Below are positions 1 through 7,342 of a stretch of DNA of 46,225 nucleotides, in pieces; the stretch's first letter is position 1; each line of letters begins with the position of its first letter. The translations under genes and the position numbers were made by a program. The stretch lies in NCBI GenBank assembly GCA_026414975.1, contig JAOAHZ010000005.1, forward strand, positions 1-46,225, in the 5' to 3' direction. The notes below the pieces were generated by a model. The model did not search any database and had not been told where the DNA came from. It saw only the letters and a list, made by a program, of their open reading frames with translations. Source of the stretch: Bacteroidia bacterium. Its GTDB lineage: Bacteria; Bacteroidota; Bacteroidia; SpSt-205.

Positions 1-17
1 ATGTGTATAAGAGACAG
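1..17 (+). other. Tn5 mosaic-end (Nextera) adapter remnant
   Basis: The first 17 bases, ATGTGTATAAGAGACAG, equal the 19-bp Tn5 mosaic end without its first two bases. The same sequence in reverse complement closes the window. This is sequencing-library adapter left on the contig end, not genomic DNA. Confidence 0.97.
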
Positions 18-26
18 GCGCATAAG

Positions 27-383
27 TTACTTTGTTTGAGTGGTTTTTGACGACTCTATGCGGTAGAGGCTGCGTGTCTCTGTACCCGCTGCGCGCAGCA
101 CTTCATAGATATCCGAGAGCGGCATCTCTGGGTCCGTGCTGAGGCGCACCTTGAGCTGCTGCCCTTCTGTAGCAACCAGCTGTGCATCATAAATGCCGAC
201 CTTAGACAGGATAAGCCTCTGAATGCGTTCCCAGTGAGGAGATGGGTCTGTACCGGGTTTGTAATCTCGGGGGAGGAGGACCGCTTCGTAATGGACTACC
301 TTTTCCGCTGGCACAGGAGAGGATTTCTGTGCCAGTGCCCAGCCGAGTAGCAAGCCTAAGAGAAGGCGAATGATAGTATGCAT
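27..383 (-). CDS. small exported protein of unknown function
   Basis: 118 aa. The N-terminus is a clear signal peptide (MHTIIRLLLGLLLGWALAQ), so the protein should be exported to the periplasm or surface. The mature part is about 100 residues with no motif I recognise. A -7 promoter box (TAATTTTG) lies 5 nt before the ATG, which supports this start. A decayed second copy lies at 1985-2229 on the same strand, sharing among others the strings SPVPAEKVVHYEAV and IQRLILSKVG. The stop codon is 10 nt from the adapter, so downstream context is missing. The function is unknown; the copy shows that the gene was duplicated and one copy then lost. Confidence 0.75.
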   Translation of the reverse strand: MHTIIRLLLGLLLGWALAQKSSPVPAEKVVHYEAVLLPRDYKPGTDPSPHWERIQRLILSKVGIYDAQLVATEGQQLKVRLSTDPEMPLSDIYEVLRAAGTETRSLYRIESSKTTQTK

Positions 384-388
384 TCTGG

Positions 389-396
389 CAAAATTA
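389..396 (-). promoter_or_regulatory. Bacteroidota -7 box TAATTTTG
   Basis: This is an exact match to TAnnTTTG, 5 nt upstream of the ATG at 383. I see no clear -33 element. Inferred to drive the small exported protein with little or no 5' leader. Confidence 0.55.
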
Positions 397-463
397 AGAA
401 AAAATGAGAAAAGATGATTATGGGTAGGGAATGACGCTTCCTTCTAACAAGTTTCATCCTTGC

Positions 464-625
464 TTATCTGTAGTAAAGTCCGTGACTATCCACTATGCGA
501 CGGTACACCGTGCCATTAAAGTACTCTCTCGGGCAGAGCGAATCTCCCTCGCTTATGAAGACAGCTTCTCGGTGTAGCAGCTTCTCTACCAAAATGGAGA
601 GCTCTGGCCAGAAACAGCTCCAAAA
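464..625 (-). pseudogene. possible remnant of an S24/S26-type peptidase gene
   Basis: One reverse frame is open for about 53 codons and reads like protein, including WPELSILVEKLL, ISEGDSL and YFNGTVYRRI. It has no ATG, and in-frame stops (TAA TGA) lie just upstream. The order of pieces recalls the signal-peptidase-like S24/S26 proteins often found beside polysaccharide genes, in which a GD-containing segment is followed by a GxVxRI-like strand, but a central part would be missing. I infer a deleted remnant; the family assignment is weak. It lies directly downstream of the frameshifted deacetylase. Confidence 0.25.
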
Positions 626-657
626 TCATTAGGGAACAGACACTCAAAGGAAGTTTT

Positions 658-1736
658 TCACTGGGATGGACATAGACGGGCAATGCGATGACGGCGAGGA
701 CGATAAAAATCAACTACCCTCGTGCCCTCAAAAACCTTTCTTCTCGGAAGGCAGTAGCAGAGCGCCCGATGCTCTGGGTAAAGATTGCCTGCCGTGGTAG
801 TTACAGCGCTCAGGTAGCCCGCCCCTTCTACCATCTTCACTTCTCGCATAGAGAAAGTATTTGGTGATCCATACGGGTAAGCAAAATGCCGTACTGGTAT
901 GCCTAAATTCTGCTCTAAGAGGGATTTGCTTTGAGAGATTTCCTGCCAAGCACGCGCTTCAGGTAAAGCAGAGAGATAGGGATGGGTAAGGGTATGCGCA
1001 CCGATACTACACAGCGGATTGCTCGCTAAACGCTTCAGCTCCTCCCAGCTCAACATGGCTTGATAGTAAGGCTGAGGGTCTATGCCGGCTTTGCGTAAAG
1101 ATTCCTCTACGATAGCACAGGCCTCCTCTGGAAGTTTCTGAATAAGTTCAGCTTTGAGCTGGAGAAAGAGCTTGCTCCGCTGATGCCAAGCGATCGGTCG
1201 GTAAAAGGTAGAGCCTAATATAAACCCTTCACCTTGGCGTATCAAATCCTCTAAGGCTAACCACCAGGGAAAAAGGCTCCGCTGTATATAAGCTACCACC
1301 ACATAGACAGTGAAGGGAATCTGCCACCTCTCAAAGATGGGCAGAGCATGAGTTAGGTTATCTGCGTATCCATCGTCCAGCGTGAAGCAAATCAAGCGCT
1401 GAGGTGAAGAGGGAGCAGAAAGACCAGATAAAAGCTGGTCTAGGGATGCAGGGGTATAGCCTTTTGAAAGAGCGGCTTGGATAAGCTTTTCCAGCTGAGT
1501 GGGAGAAGTGCGTAGGGAATCGGCCCGAGTGCCTCTTCCATGGGGAGAAGCATAAAGCCATTCTGTCTAAGGCGCTCAATAGGCCTGCGCCAAGAAGGTA
1601 AAGCAGGCCAGGCGTCTCGTACTAAGGGCTGCACCTGGTGAAGGGCCAAAATGGTACCAATTCCCTCATAGTAGCGTCTCACATAGGGGATATACGCTAA
1701 CCCCCGTGCACCTTTGATTATAACCGAATGCAACAT
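658..1736 (-). pseudogene. polysaccharide deacetylase (NodB family), frameshifted
   Basis: Two reverse frames make up one gene. The first (ATG at 1736) encodes the family's N-terminal strand, GTILALHQVQP. The second, read up to the stop at 658, encodes the segment SPTQLEKLIQ and then all NodB motifs: FTLDDGYADN (metal-binding Asp), HTLTHP (two metal-binding His) and FAYPYGSPNTF. The frames must join somewhere near 1500-1590, where the reading frame shifts by one base. The family removes acetyl groups from cell-surface or exported polysaccharide. Because the catalytic half is intact, a sequencing or assembly indel is as likely as real gene loss. Neighbouring sequence on both sides is decayed, which favours real decay. 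Confidence 0.7.
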
Positions 1737-1984
1737 ATCTCAGAAAAAATGTCCCTACCTAAAAGCTGAGCAAGGTAATAAATCCATGCAGGAGATAACT
1801 CTATCCCAGAATAACCCTGATAGAAGTACGGAGATTATTAGGGACCCGCTTATGAAAGGGCTTGCTGCATAAGCGGTAAAGCCCTGCTAACACCTTTTGG
1901 CAGAACCGTACTAAAACTCTCTCTCAGAGAATACGAGAAGCCACGATTTGGGCAGTTCAGCTCTAAAGGACCTCTTAGAAGCCA
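1737..1984. other. spacer with decayed coding-like sequence and interleaved inverted repeats
   Basis: No intact gene is visible between the deacetylase start and the pseudogene. A reverse frame of about 38 codons (about 1718-1834) is protein-like (YFYQGYSGIELSPAW) but is preceded by stops and runs into the deacetylase start. Two overlapping inverted repeats occupy 1846-1885: CCGCTTATG with CATAAGCGG, and AGGGCTT with AAGCCCT, in interleaved order. Confidence 0.5.
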
Positions 1985-2229
1985 TAATGAAACGCACCTT
2001 AGCCGCCATCCTCATAGACCCAAAAACTGCACTTATGAAAGCCGACTTTAGACAGGATAAGCCTCTGAATGCATCCCCAGTGGGGAGAAGGGTCTGTGCT
2101 GGGTTTGTAACCATCCAGGAGAATGACCGCTTCGTAATGGACTACCTTTTCTGCTGGCACAGGAGAGGGTTTCTGGGCCAGTGCTCAGCCGAGTAGCAAG
2201 CTTAGAAGGAGTTGGGTGACTTTAGACAT
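1985..2229 (-). pseudogene. decayed second copy of the small exported protein at 27-383
   Basis: Reading from the ATG at 2229, the frame gives MSKVTQLLLSLLLG, then TGA where the intact copy has TGG (Trp), then ALAQKPSPVPAEKVVHYEAV and later HWGCIQRLILSKVG. After that the similarity shifts frame. The nucleotide match to 185-360 is strong. The promoter box of the intact copy (TAATTTTG) appears here as TAAGTCTG, which breaks the TTTG core. An early stop, a frameshift and a mutated promoter together show a dead paralogue rather than a sequencing error. The 3' limit of similarity is unclear. Confidence 0.85.
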
Positions 2230-2284
2230 TCTGCAGACTTACAAACTTTTGTTATTGCCCCAAAAGAGTCTAAGCCAGATCTCT

Positions 2285-2321
2285 TATGAAAAGTGCGCCG
2301 AGCCGAAGGGCTCGACGCACT
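2285..2321 (-). terminator. intrinsic terminator after the T9SS-exported protein
   Basis: A hairpin with a 13-bp stem, one mismatch and the loop GAAG in + strand terms spans 2292-2321. On the reverse strand it is followed by TTTTC. It lies about 65 nt beyond the stop codon of the gene at 2387-3343 and has the form of a factor-independent terminator for that gene. Confidence 0.6.
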
Positions 2322-2386
2322 AAGTGAGGAGAAAATAGGCCTTACTATAGGTTTTGAGGGGCTTTTGTGGCGCTTTGGGTGGGGTT

Positions 2387-3343
2387 TTAGTTTAGCACAA
2401 CGAGCTGCTGGCGCAGCGTGTGGCCCTCAGCCGAAATTTGCACGATATACACGCCGGCAGGGAGGGAGAGGGTATACTCTGACTCACCAGCTGGCCGATT
2501 TCCTACGACTTCGTGGAATACGGTTTGTCCAGTGGGCATATGTACATGGAGCTCTACTGTACTCGGGCGGGCAAGCGTATACCGCAGGGTGGCTGTGCCC
2601 CAAGCGGGGTTAGGATACACCTTCAATCCGCTAAGCGGGGAGGCGGAAAAGGAAGAGGGAATGCCTACTACTCGTACAGCATATGAGGTTTGTACATCAG
2701 CCCATAGATTATTGCCGGCGAGACTAGGCATCAGGTTAGTTGTGTCTTTGTTATTGATGTCTTGGCCGCCAGGAGTGGGGAAAAAGCTTATGCTGTTTGG
2801 ATCTATGAAGCCGCGTAATAGAATGCGCAGCGTGTCTGCCGTGGGAGTAGGGGCAATTCCTCGTATGCAGGCTCGCACGCAGCCCCGAGGCGGGGTGGGG
2901 TTAGAGGGGGAGCCTCCTCCAGGATTTTGATATACCATTACATTTTCATGAGTAGGGGAGGTATTGCGCACTTGCTTATATCGGTGGTTATCGTGAAATC
3001 TTAAGGCCCCATTCGCAGGGTTAGAGCTATTATAGGTAGGGGGTATAGATGGCTGATAGTGCAGGGAGACGTAGGTGTTGCCTCCATCCATTTTTAGGCT
3101 ATCCACGAATATGGCGAAGTTTGGATAAACAACGAGCTGACCGAATGGGGAGGAAACCTGTACAGTTTCCGGCAGAGCGAATTGGATCACTACATCCATG
3201 TCGCTTCCTGCATTCACTGTCAGGAAAGGCGGATCGAAGGTTCTAGGCGGCAGGGTGTTGTTTATGGTACATAAGCCGCAGCTTGCTTGGGCCCATAAGC
3301 GGGCGCCGACCACAAATCCGAGTAGGATTCTTAACGGTTTCAT
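2387..3343 (-). CDS. exported protein with type A T9SS sorting domain
   Basis: 318 aa. The signal peptide is MKPLRILLGFVVGARLWAQA. The last 75 or so residues form a type IX secretion sorting domain: LKVYPNPAWGTATLRYTL near its start, then a GVYIVQI strand and the final RQQLVVLN. The middle is rich in Pro, Asn, Gly and Thr, with cysteines near the N-terminus (ASCGLC), and I see no catalytic motif. The family carries cargo across the outer membrane for surface display or release. The start is set by a -7 box 8 nt upstream; a longer in-frame start at 3403 would place the signal peptide internally. A terminator follows at 2285-2321, so the gene is probably transcribed alone. Confidence 0.85.
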   Translation of the reverse strand: MKPLRILLGFVVGARLWAQASCGLCTINNTLPPRTFDPPFLTVNAGSDMDVVIQFALPETVQVSSPFGQLVVYPNFAIFVDSLKMDGGNTYVSLHYQPSIPPTYNSSNPANGALRFHDNHRYKQVRNTSPTHENVMVYQNPGGGSPSNPTPPRGCVRACIRGIAPTPTADTLRILLRGFIDPNSISFFPTPGGQDINNKDTTNLMPSLAGNNLWADVQTSYAVRVVGIPSSFSASPLSGLKVYPNPAWGTATLRYTLARPSTVELHVHMPTGQTVFHEVVGNRPAGESEYTLSLPAGVYIVQISAEGHTLRQQLVVLN

Positions 3344-3351
3344 ACCCAAAA

Positions 3352-3359
3352 CAAAGGTA
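3352..3359 (-). promoter_or_regulatory. Bacteroidota -7 box TACCTTTG
   Basis: Exact TAnnTTTG match, 8 nt upstream of the ATG at 3343. It supports that start for the T9SS-exported protein. Confidence 0.6.
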
Positions 3360-3386
3360 GCGAAATCAGCGAGACTTTGGATGTTT

Positions 3387-4421
3387 TTAGTGATTGAGTA
3401 CAATTTTTCCTATTTGGGTGCCTCTCCAAAGCTGAGTCAAAGCTTCGGGTAGAGCGGATAGGGGCAGGGTCGTTTCTACGAATGGCTTGATCTTCTTTTC
3501 CTGGATGAAGCGAAGCAAGGCGTGGAAATCAGAGGGGCTGCCCATGGTGGAGCCGATTATATAGACTTGTTTCCAGAAAAGGCGCCGCAGGTCTAAGGTA
3601 GGGGGATTGCCCCGGGTCGCTCCGTACACTACGATCCGTCCGCCAGGGGCTATGAGCTGCTGATAGAGGGGGAAAAATTCGCCCCCCACCCCATCCACGA
3701 TCAGGTGGAAGGATCCAGCCCGACGGCTCAGTTCGGTTGTCCAGTCTGCTTGGGTGTAAAGGATGCCACCGGCGGCTCCGAGCTGTTGAGCTTTTTCCAA
3801 CTTGTGGGGCGAGCTGGAGGTTACCCATACTTCTGCGCCGGCGGCCACCGCCAGCTGGAGGACCCATACCGCTACGCCTCCACCTATGCCAGGAATCAGA
3901 ACTTTTTCACCGCTTTGAAGATGGCCTTGAGTAAAAGTAGCCCGATAAGCCGTCAATCCAGCCAAGGGTACTGCAGCCGCCTCCGTATCCGATAAATGTT
4001 CAGGCACTGGATGAAGGTTGCTTACAGGAATATCCACAAACTCAGCAAAGGTGCCCCAACTCGGCATGCCTAATATCTCGTACGAATCACTCTGGACTCG
4101 CTCATCATTCCCCCAGTTGAGGCTTGGGTTGAGGAGGACACGCTGTCCCTTCCATTTTGAAGCTGACTCGTGATTCACTTCCACGACTTCTCCACAGCCA
4201 TCTGATCCTAAAATAGCTGGATACCGAATCCCTGGATACAAGCCCAATCCTATCCACAAGTCTCGCCGATTTAGGGCAGAGGAACGCAGTTTTACTCGCA
4301 CATAGCCGGAAGGAAGGGGAGGTGGATCTACTTTTTCCCACTTAAGTACATCTGCCCACACTTTATCCCCTGTGGGTTGAGCTGTTTTAGGGAGGGAAGC
4401 ATGCAATCGCCATGCGTACAT
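3387..4421 (-). CDS. zinc-type alcohol dehydrogenase / quinone oxidoreductase family protein (MDR)
   Basis: 344 aa. It is a medium-chain dehydrogenase: an N-terminal GroES-like domain (SSALNRRDLWIGLGLYPG, then PAILGSDGCGEVVEV) and a nucleotide-binding domain with a glycine-rich loop (VLIPGIGGGVAVWVLQLA). The family reduces quinones, enones or aldehydes with NAD(P)H; the substrate cannot be told. The start at MYAWRLHAS was chosen because the longer frame would run through the divergent pheS start. Only 27 nt separate the two starts. The C-terminus is complete (TQIGKIVLNH). Confidence 0.85.
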   Translation of the reverse strand: MYAWRLHASLPKTAQPTGDKVWADVLKWEKVDPPPLPSGYVRVKLRSSALNRRDLWIGLGLYPGIRYPAILGSDGCGEVVEVNHESASKWKGQRVLLNPSLNWGNDERVQSDSYEILGMPSWGTFAEFVDIPVSNLHPVPEHLSDTEAAAVPLAGLTAYRATFTQGHLQSGEKVLIPGIGGGVAVWVLQLAVAAGAEVWVTSSSPHKLEKAQQLGAAGGILYTQADWTTELSRRAGSFHLIVDGVGGEFFPLYQQLIAPGGRIVVYGATRGNPPTLDLRRLFWKQVYIIGSTMGSPSDFHALLRFIQEKKIKPFVETTLPLSALPEALTQLWRGTQIGKIVLNH

Positions 4422-4434
4422 GCTGGCAAGTTGG

Positions 4435-4442
4435 TATTTTTG
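4435..4442 (+). promoter_or_regulatory. Bacteroidota -7 box TATTTTTG before pheS
   Basis: Exact TAnnTTTG match, 6 nt before the pheS ATG. It lies inside the 27-nt gap to the divergent dehydrogenase. Confidence 0.6.
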
Positions 4443-4448
4443 CTCTAA

Positions 4449-5468
4449 ATGGAGATTAGCGCCCTTGAGAAGGAGATAATGGAGGCTGATCTTAGCACTC
4501 AAGAGGCTCAGCAGCGTTTTAAGCAGCGCTTTTTGAAGCGAGGGGGGGTGTTAGATGAGCTATTGGCCCAACTTCGGTTCCTCACGCCTGAGGAGAGGAA
4601 GGTTCGTGGCAGCTCCATTAATCGTCTGCGCGAACTAGCTCTGCAGCGTTTAGAGGCGGTGGCTTCCTCCCACTCCTCGGCTGAAGGGGCTACTTTAGGG
4701 GACCCTACGTTTCCTTCTCTTGTCATTCAGCCGGGGGGCCGACATCCTCTCTCTATGGTAGAAGACCGAATCATCCGAATCTTCCAGCGCATGGGATACA
4801 ATCTGGCAGACGGGCCTGAGATAGAGGATGATTGGCATAACTTCACAGCCCTCAATTTTGAGCCGGATCATCCAGCGCGGGACATGCAGGATACATTTTT
4901 TATAGACCCTGCTGCTGGTATCCTGCTTCGAACGCATACATCTACCGTTCAAGTGCGGGTTATGGAGCGGCAGAGCCCTCCTATTCGCATCTTAGCCCCC
5001 GGACGGGTTTACCGGAACGAAACCATCTCGGCTCGCGCCCACGTATATTTTCATCAGATAGAGGGGCTCTATGTGGATGAAGGGGTTAGCGCTGCGGACC
5101 TCAAGGCTACGCTGGGGTATTTTATTCGCAGCTTTTTTAGTCCTCATACAAAGACTCGTTGGCGTGCGTCATACTTTCCTTTCACAGAAATGAGCGCTGA
5201 GGTGGATATTGAGTGCCTCATTTGCGCTGGCGAAGGCTGTTCCGTATGCAAGCATACGGGCTGGGTGGAGGTATTAGGCTGTGGCATGGTAGACCCTCAG
5301 GTACTCAGGGCTTGTGGGATAGACCCTGAGCGGTTTTCAGGCTTTGCTTTTGGGTTAGGGGTGGAACGATTGACTCAACTGCTTTTTGGAATTCCAGACC
5401 TGCGCCTCTTTGGGCAGAATGATATTCGATTCTTGCAGTCTTTCCGCAGGTATGGCTGCTTCACCTAA
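4449..5468 (+). CDS. pheS: phenylalanine-tRNA ligase alpha subunit
   Basis: 339 aa, normal length. PheS forms the (alpha-beta)2 enzyme with PheT and charges tRNA-Phe. There is an N-terminal coiled-coil arm (about residues 1-85), then the class II catalytic core starting at HPLSMVEDRIIRIFQRMGY. Visible landmarks are GPEIEDDWHNFTALNF, the TSTVQVRVM region with LLRTH before it, GRVYRNETISARA, FHQIEG and the motif 3 segment FAFGLGVERL. pheT is not next to it here. It leads an operon: the PP2C phosphatase gene starts inside its last 17 nt. Confidence 0.97.
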   Translation: MEISALEKEIMEADLSTQEAQQRFKQRFLKRGGVLDELLAQLRFLTPEERKVRGSSINRLRELALQRLEAVASSHSSAEGATLGDPTFPSLVIQPGGRHPLSMVEDRIIRIFQRMGYNLADGPEIEDDWHNFTALNFEPDHPARDMQDTFFIDPAAGILLRTHTSTVQVRVMERQSPPIRILAPGRVYRNETISARAHVYFHQIEGLYVDEGVSAADLKATLGYFIRSFFSPHTKTRWRASYFPFTEMSAEVDIECLICAGEGCSVCKHTGWVEVLGCGMVDPQVLRACGIDPERFSGFAFGLGVERLTQLLFGIPDLRLFGQNDIRFLQSFRRYGCFT

Positions 5469-6726
5469 TACGACCACCCTCCCTACTCCATTATGGGAGC
5501 AGGTACAGAAGTTTTATCCCCATCTCACGCCATCCCCCGACTATATCCCTCTCATAGAAGCCCTAGACCGATTCCATCAAGATTATCATCCTGAGCTGCT
5601 CATCGTAGAAACGGATTTGCAGGGGATCATTACCTATGTGAATGAAGGGTTTGCCCGAATGGCAGGCTATACGACAGCGGAGCTTTTGGGGCAGAATATC
5701 AATATCCTTCGCAGCGATGCTAATGAGGAAGGTTACTTTCGCTATCTCTGGAATACCATCACGGGGGGCAATCCTTGGCGCGGTCGCATCAAGAACCGTA
5801 CCCGAGACTATGAACTGTATGAAATAGACATGGTCATTCTACCTATTGTAGGGCCAGACGGAAGTGTATATCGGTATTTAGCTTTCGCCTATGATACGAC
5901 CAGCCGATTAGAGACAGAGAAGCAGTTTATTCAGCTCAAAACCGACTTTGAGGAAGGCTTACGGTACGCTCGCCGTATCCAGCGGGCCATATTCCCAACC
6001 AAAGTCAATGCTCTGCAGAAATTTTTTCCAGAAAGCTTTCTTCTGTCCAACGGACGCGACATCGTGAGTGGAGATTTCTGTTGGGCGGCTCGGTCGCCGA
6101 TGGGGAACCGCATCTTTCTCGCTGTAGCTGATTGCACGGGGCATGGCATTCCCGGTGGACTGCTCACTGTGATCGGGTATAATCTACTCAATCAGATCGT
6201 GCTCTACAGAAGCATAAACGTACCTCATCAAATTCTGGCGGAGATGCATAGGGGCTTGCGGGAGTATTTCCTACAGGAGGATTCTGAAGATACTCGTCTG
6301 GTGAAAGATGGCATGGATATTATCCTCTGCAGCTTTGATTATGGCATGACGGAGGTACAATTTGCTGGGGCCAATCGTCCCCTTTGGCTCGTGCGGAATG
6401 GCGAACTCCATGAATTCAAGACGGATAAACAACCCATAGGTGGGGAAAACTTAGCAGAGGATATAGAGTTCCATATATTTACGCAGGAGTTAGAGCCGGA
6501 TGACCGGATTTACCTTTTCACCGATGGTATCACAGATCAGTTCGGGGGTCCGGAGAATAAGCGGTTTGGTACGCCTCGCCTGCGTCAGGCTATTCTCAGC
6601 ATTTGGCAAGAGCCTAACATGGCGAAGCAGCGCGCCTTATTCAACAGCATATGGAAGCGCGACTGGATGGGGGATAATCCACCCACAGATGATGCGACGT
6701 TGGTGGGTATTCGGATTGTGGATTAG
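5452..6726 (+). CDS. PAS domain protein with SpoIIE/PP2C-type serine phosphatase
   Basis: 424 aa. A PAS domain (roughly residues 45-155, with NEGFARMAGYTTAELLGQN) is followed by a short helical linker (FEEGLRYARRIQRAIFP) and a SpoIIE-like PP2C phosphatase. Its metal motifs are visible: SGDFCWA, ADCTGHGIPGG, DRIYLFTDGITDQFGG and PTDDATLVGI. Such proteins dephosphorylate partner proteins in response to a sensed signal. No membrane segment is seen, so it should be cytoplasmic. The start MAASPNTT lies within the end of pheS, and the next gene starts inside its 3' end, so the three genes appear co-transcribed. The partner switch is not in the window. Confidence 0.88.
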   Translation: MAASPNTTTLPTPLWEQVQKFYPHLTPSPDYIPLIEALDRFHQDYHPELLIVETDLQGIITYVNEGFARMAGYTTAELLGQNINILRSDANEEGYFRYLWNTITGGNPWRGRIKNRTRDYELYEIDMVILPIVGPDGSVYRYLAFAYDTTSRLETEKQFIQLKTDFEEGLRYARRIQRAIFPTKVNALQKFFPESFLLSNGRDIVSGDFCWAARSPMGNRIFLAVADCTGHGIPGGLLTVIGYNLLNQIVLYRSINVPHQILAEMHRGLREYFLQEDSEDTRLVKDGMDIILCSFDYGMTEVQFAGANRPLWLVRNGELHEFKTDKQPIGGENLAEDIEFHIFTQELEPDDRIYLFTDGITDQFGGPENKRFGTPRLRQAILSIWQEPNMAKQRALFNSIWKRDWMGDNPPTDDATLVGIRIVD

Positions 6727-7342
6727 TTTGGCCTGGGGGCAAGCTGAAGCGTTCCGAGCTCCTGCCCCGCCTTTCGAAGGCGTCATTATCTACAAAGTCA
6801 AGGCTCGGGGAGAAAAAGCTGATATCCTCAAGGAGAACGACCCCCCGACTGAAATGCATTTATACATCCACAAAAATCGCTTTCTTGTCAACGAAACGGG
6901 GGGCAGCTTTCCAGTAAGCCGATTGTATGAGCCGGATTCGGATAGGGTGTATGTTTTGGATCCACCTAACCGTCGTGCGTTCAAGTACGAGAAATACCGC
7001 AAACGCGCTAAAAACTATCCTGCTACTTTTGTAGGAGACAGCCTCAAGATACTGGGGGAGTGGTGCTACGCTTTCCAGGTCAAAAAGCCCGATGAGGAGA
7101 TTATCTATTTCGTCAGTCCCAAATATCGGGTAGATGTTAGCCTCTTTGCAGGAAAGAAAAACGCCCAGGCATTCTTCCTGAACGAGGGGTTGTATGGAGC
7201 CATCCCTCTCAAAATGATTCGGAAGCGCGAGGGCATTACCATAGAGGTAACCGCTGTCAAGATTCAGCCGATGCGGTTAGACCCAAAAAGCATGCAAATA
7301 CCCGAGGGTTATGAGGTATGGGGGTACGACTATCGGCGCTGA
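6689..7342 (+). CDS. exported protein, DUF4412/LolA-like
   Basis: 217 aa. A signal peptide starts at MMRRWWVFGLWISLAWGQ, and the coding region overlaps the phosphatase gene by 38 nt. The mature part has alternating beta strands such as FEGVIIYKVKA, MHLYIHKNRFLV, SDRVYVLD and EIIYFVSPKYRV. This resembles the DUF4412 / outer-membrane lipoprotein-sorting (LolA-like) half-barrel proteins common in Bacteroidota, though the assignment is by general pattern only. The start could be either of two adjacent ATGs (6689 or 6692). The 3' end overlaps the convergent membrane protein gene by 13 nt. Confidence 0.7.
   Translation: MMRRWWVFGLWISLAWGQAEAFRAPAPPFEGVIIYKVKARGEKADILKENDPPTEMHLYIHKNRFLVNETGGSFPVSRLYEPDSDRVYVLDPPNRRAFKYEKYRKRAKNYPATFVGDSLKILGEWCYAFQVKKPDEEIIYFVSPKYRVDVSLFAGKKNAQAFFLNEGLYGAIPLKMIRKREGITIEVTAVKIQPMRLDPKSMQIPEGYEVWGYDYRR

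Noticed and set aside
516-713. 65-codon reverse open frame with a hydrophobic start
   Set aside because: It overlaps the catalytic end of the deacetylase and competes with another frame that looks more like a real protein fragment; no promoter box.
2418-2930. 170-codon forward open frame
   Set aside because: It is antisense to the T9SS-exported protein, whose signal peptide, sorting domain, promoter and terminator are all evident.
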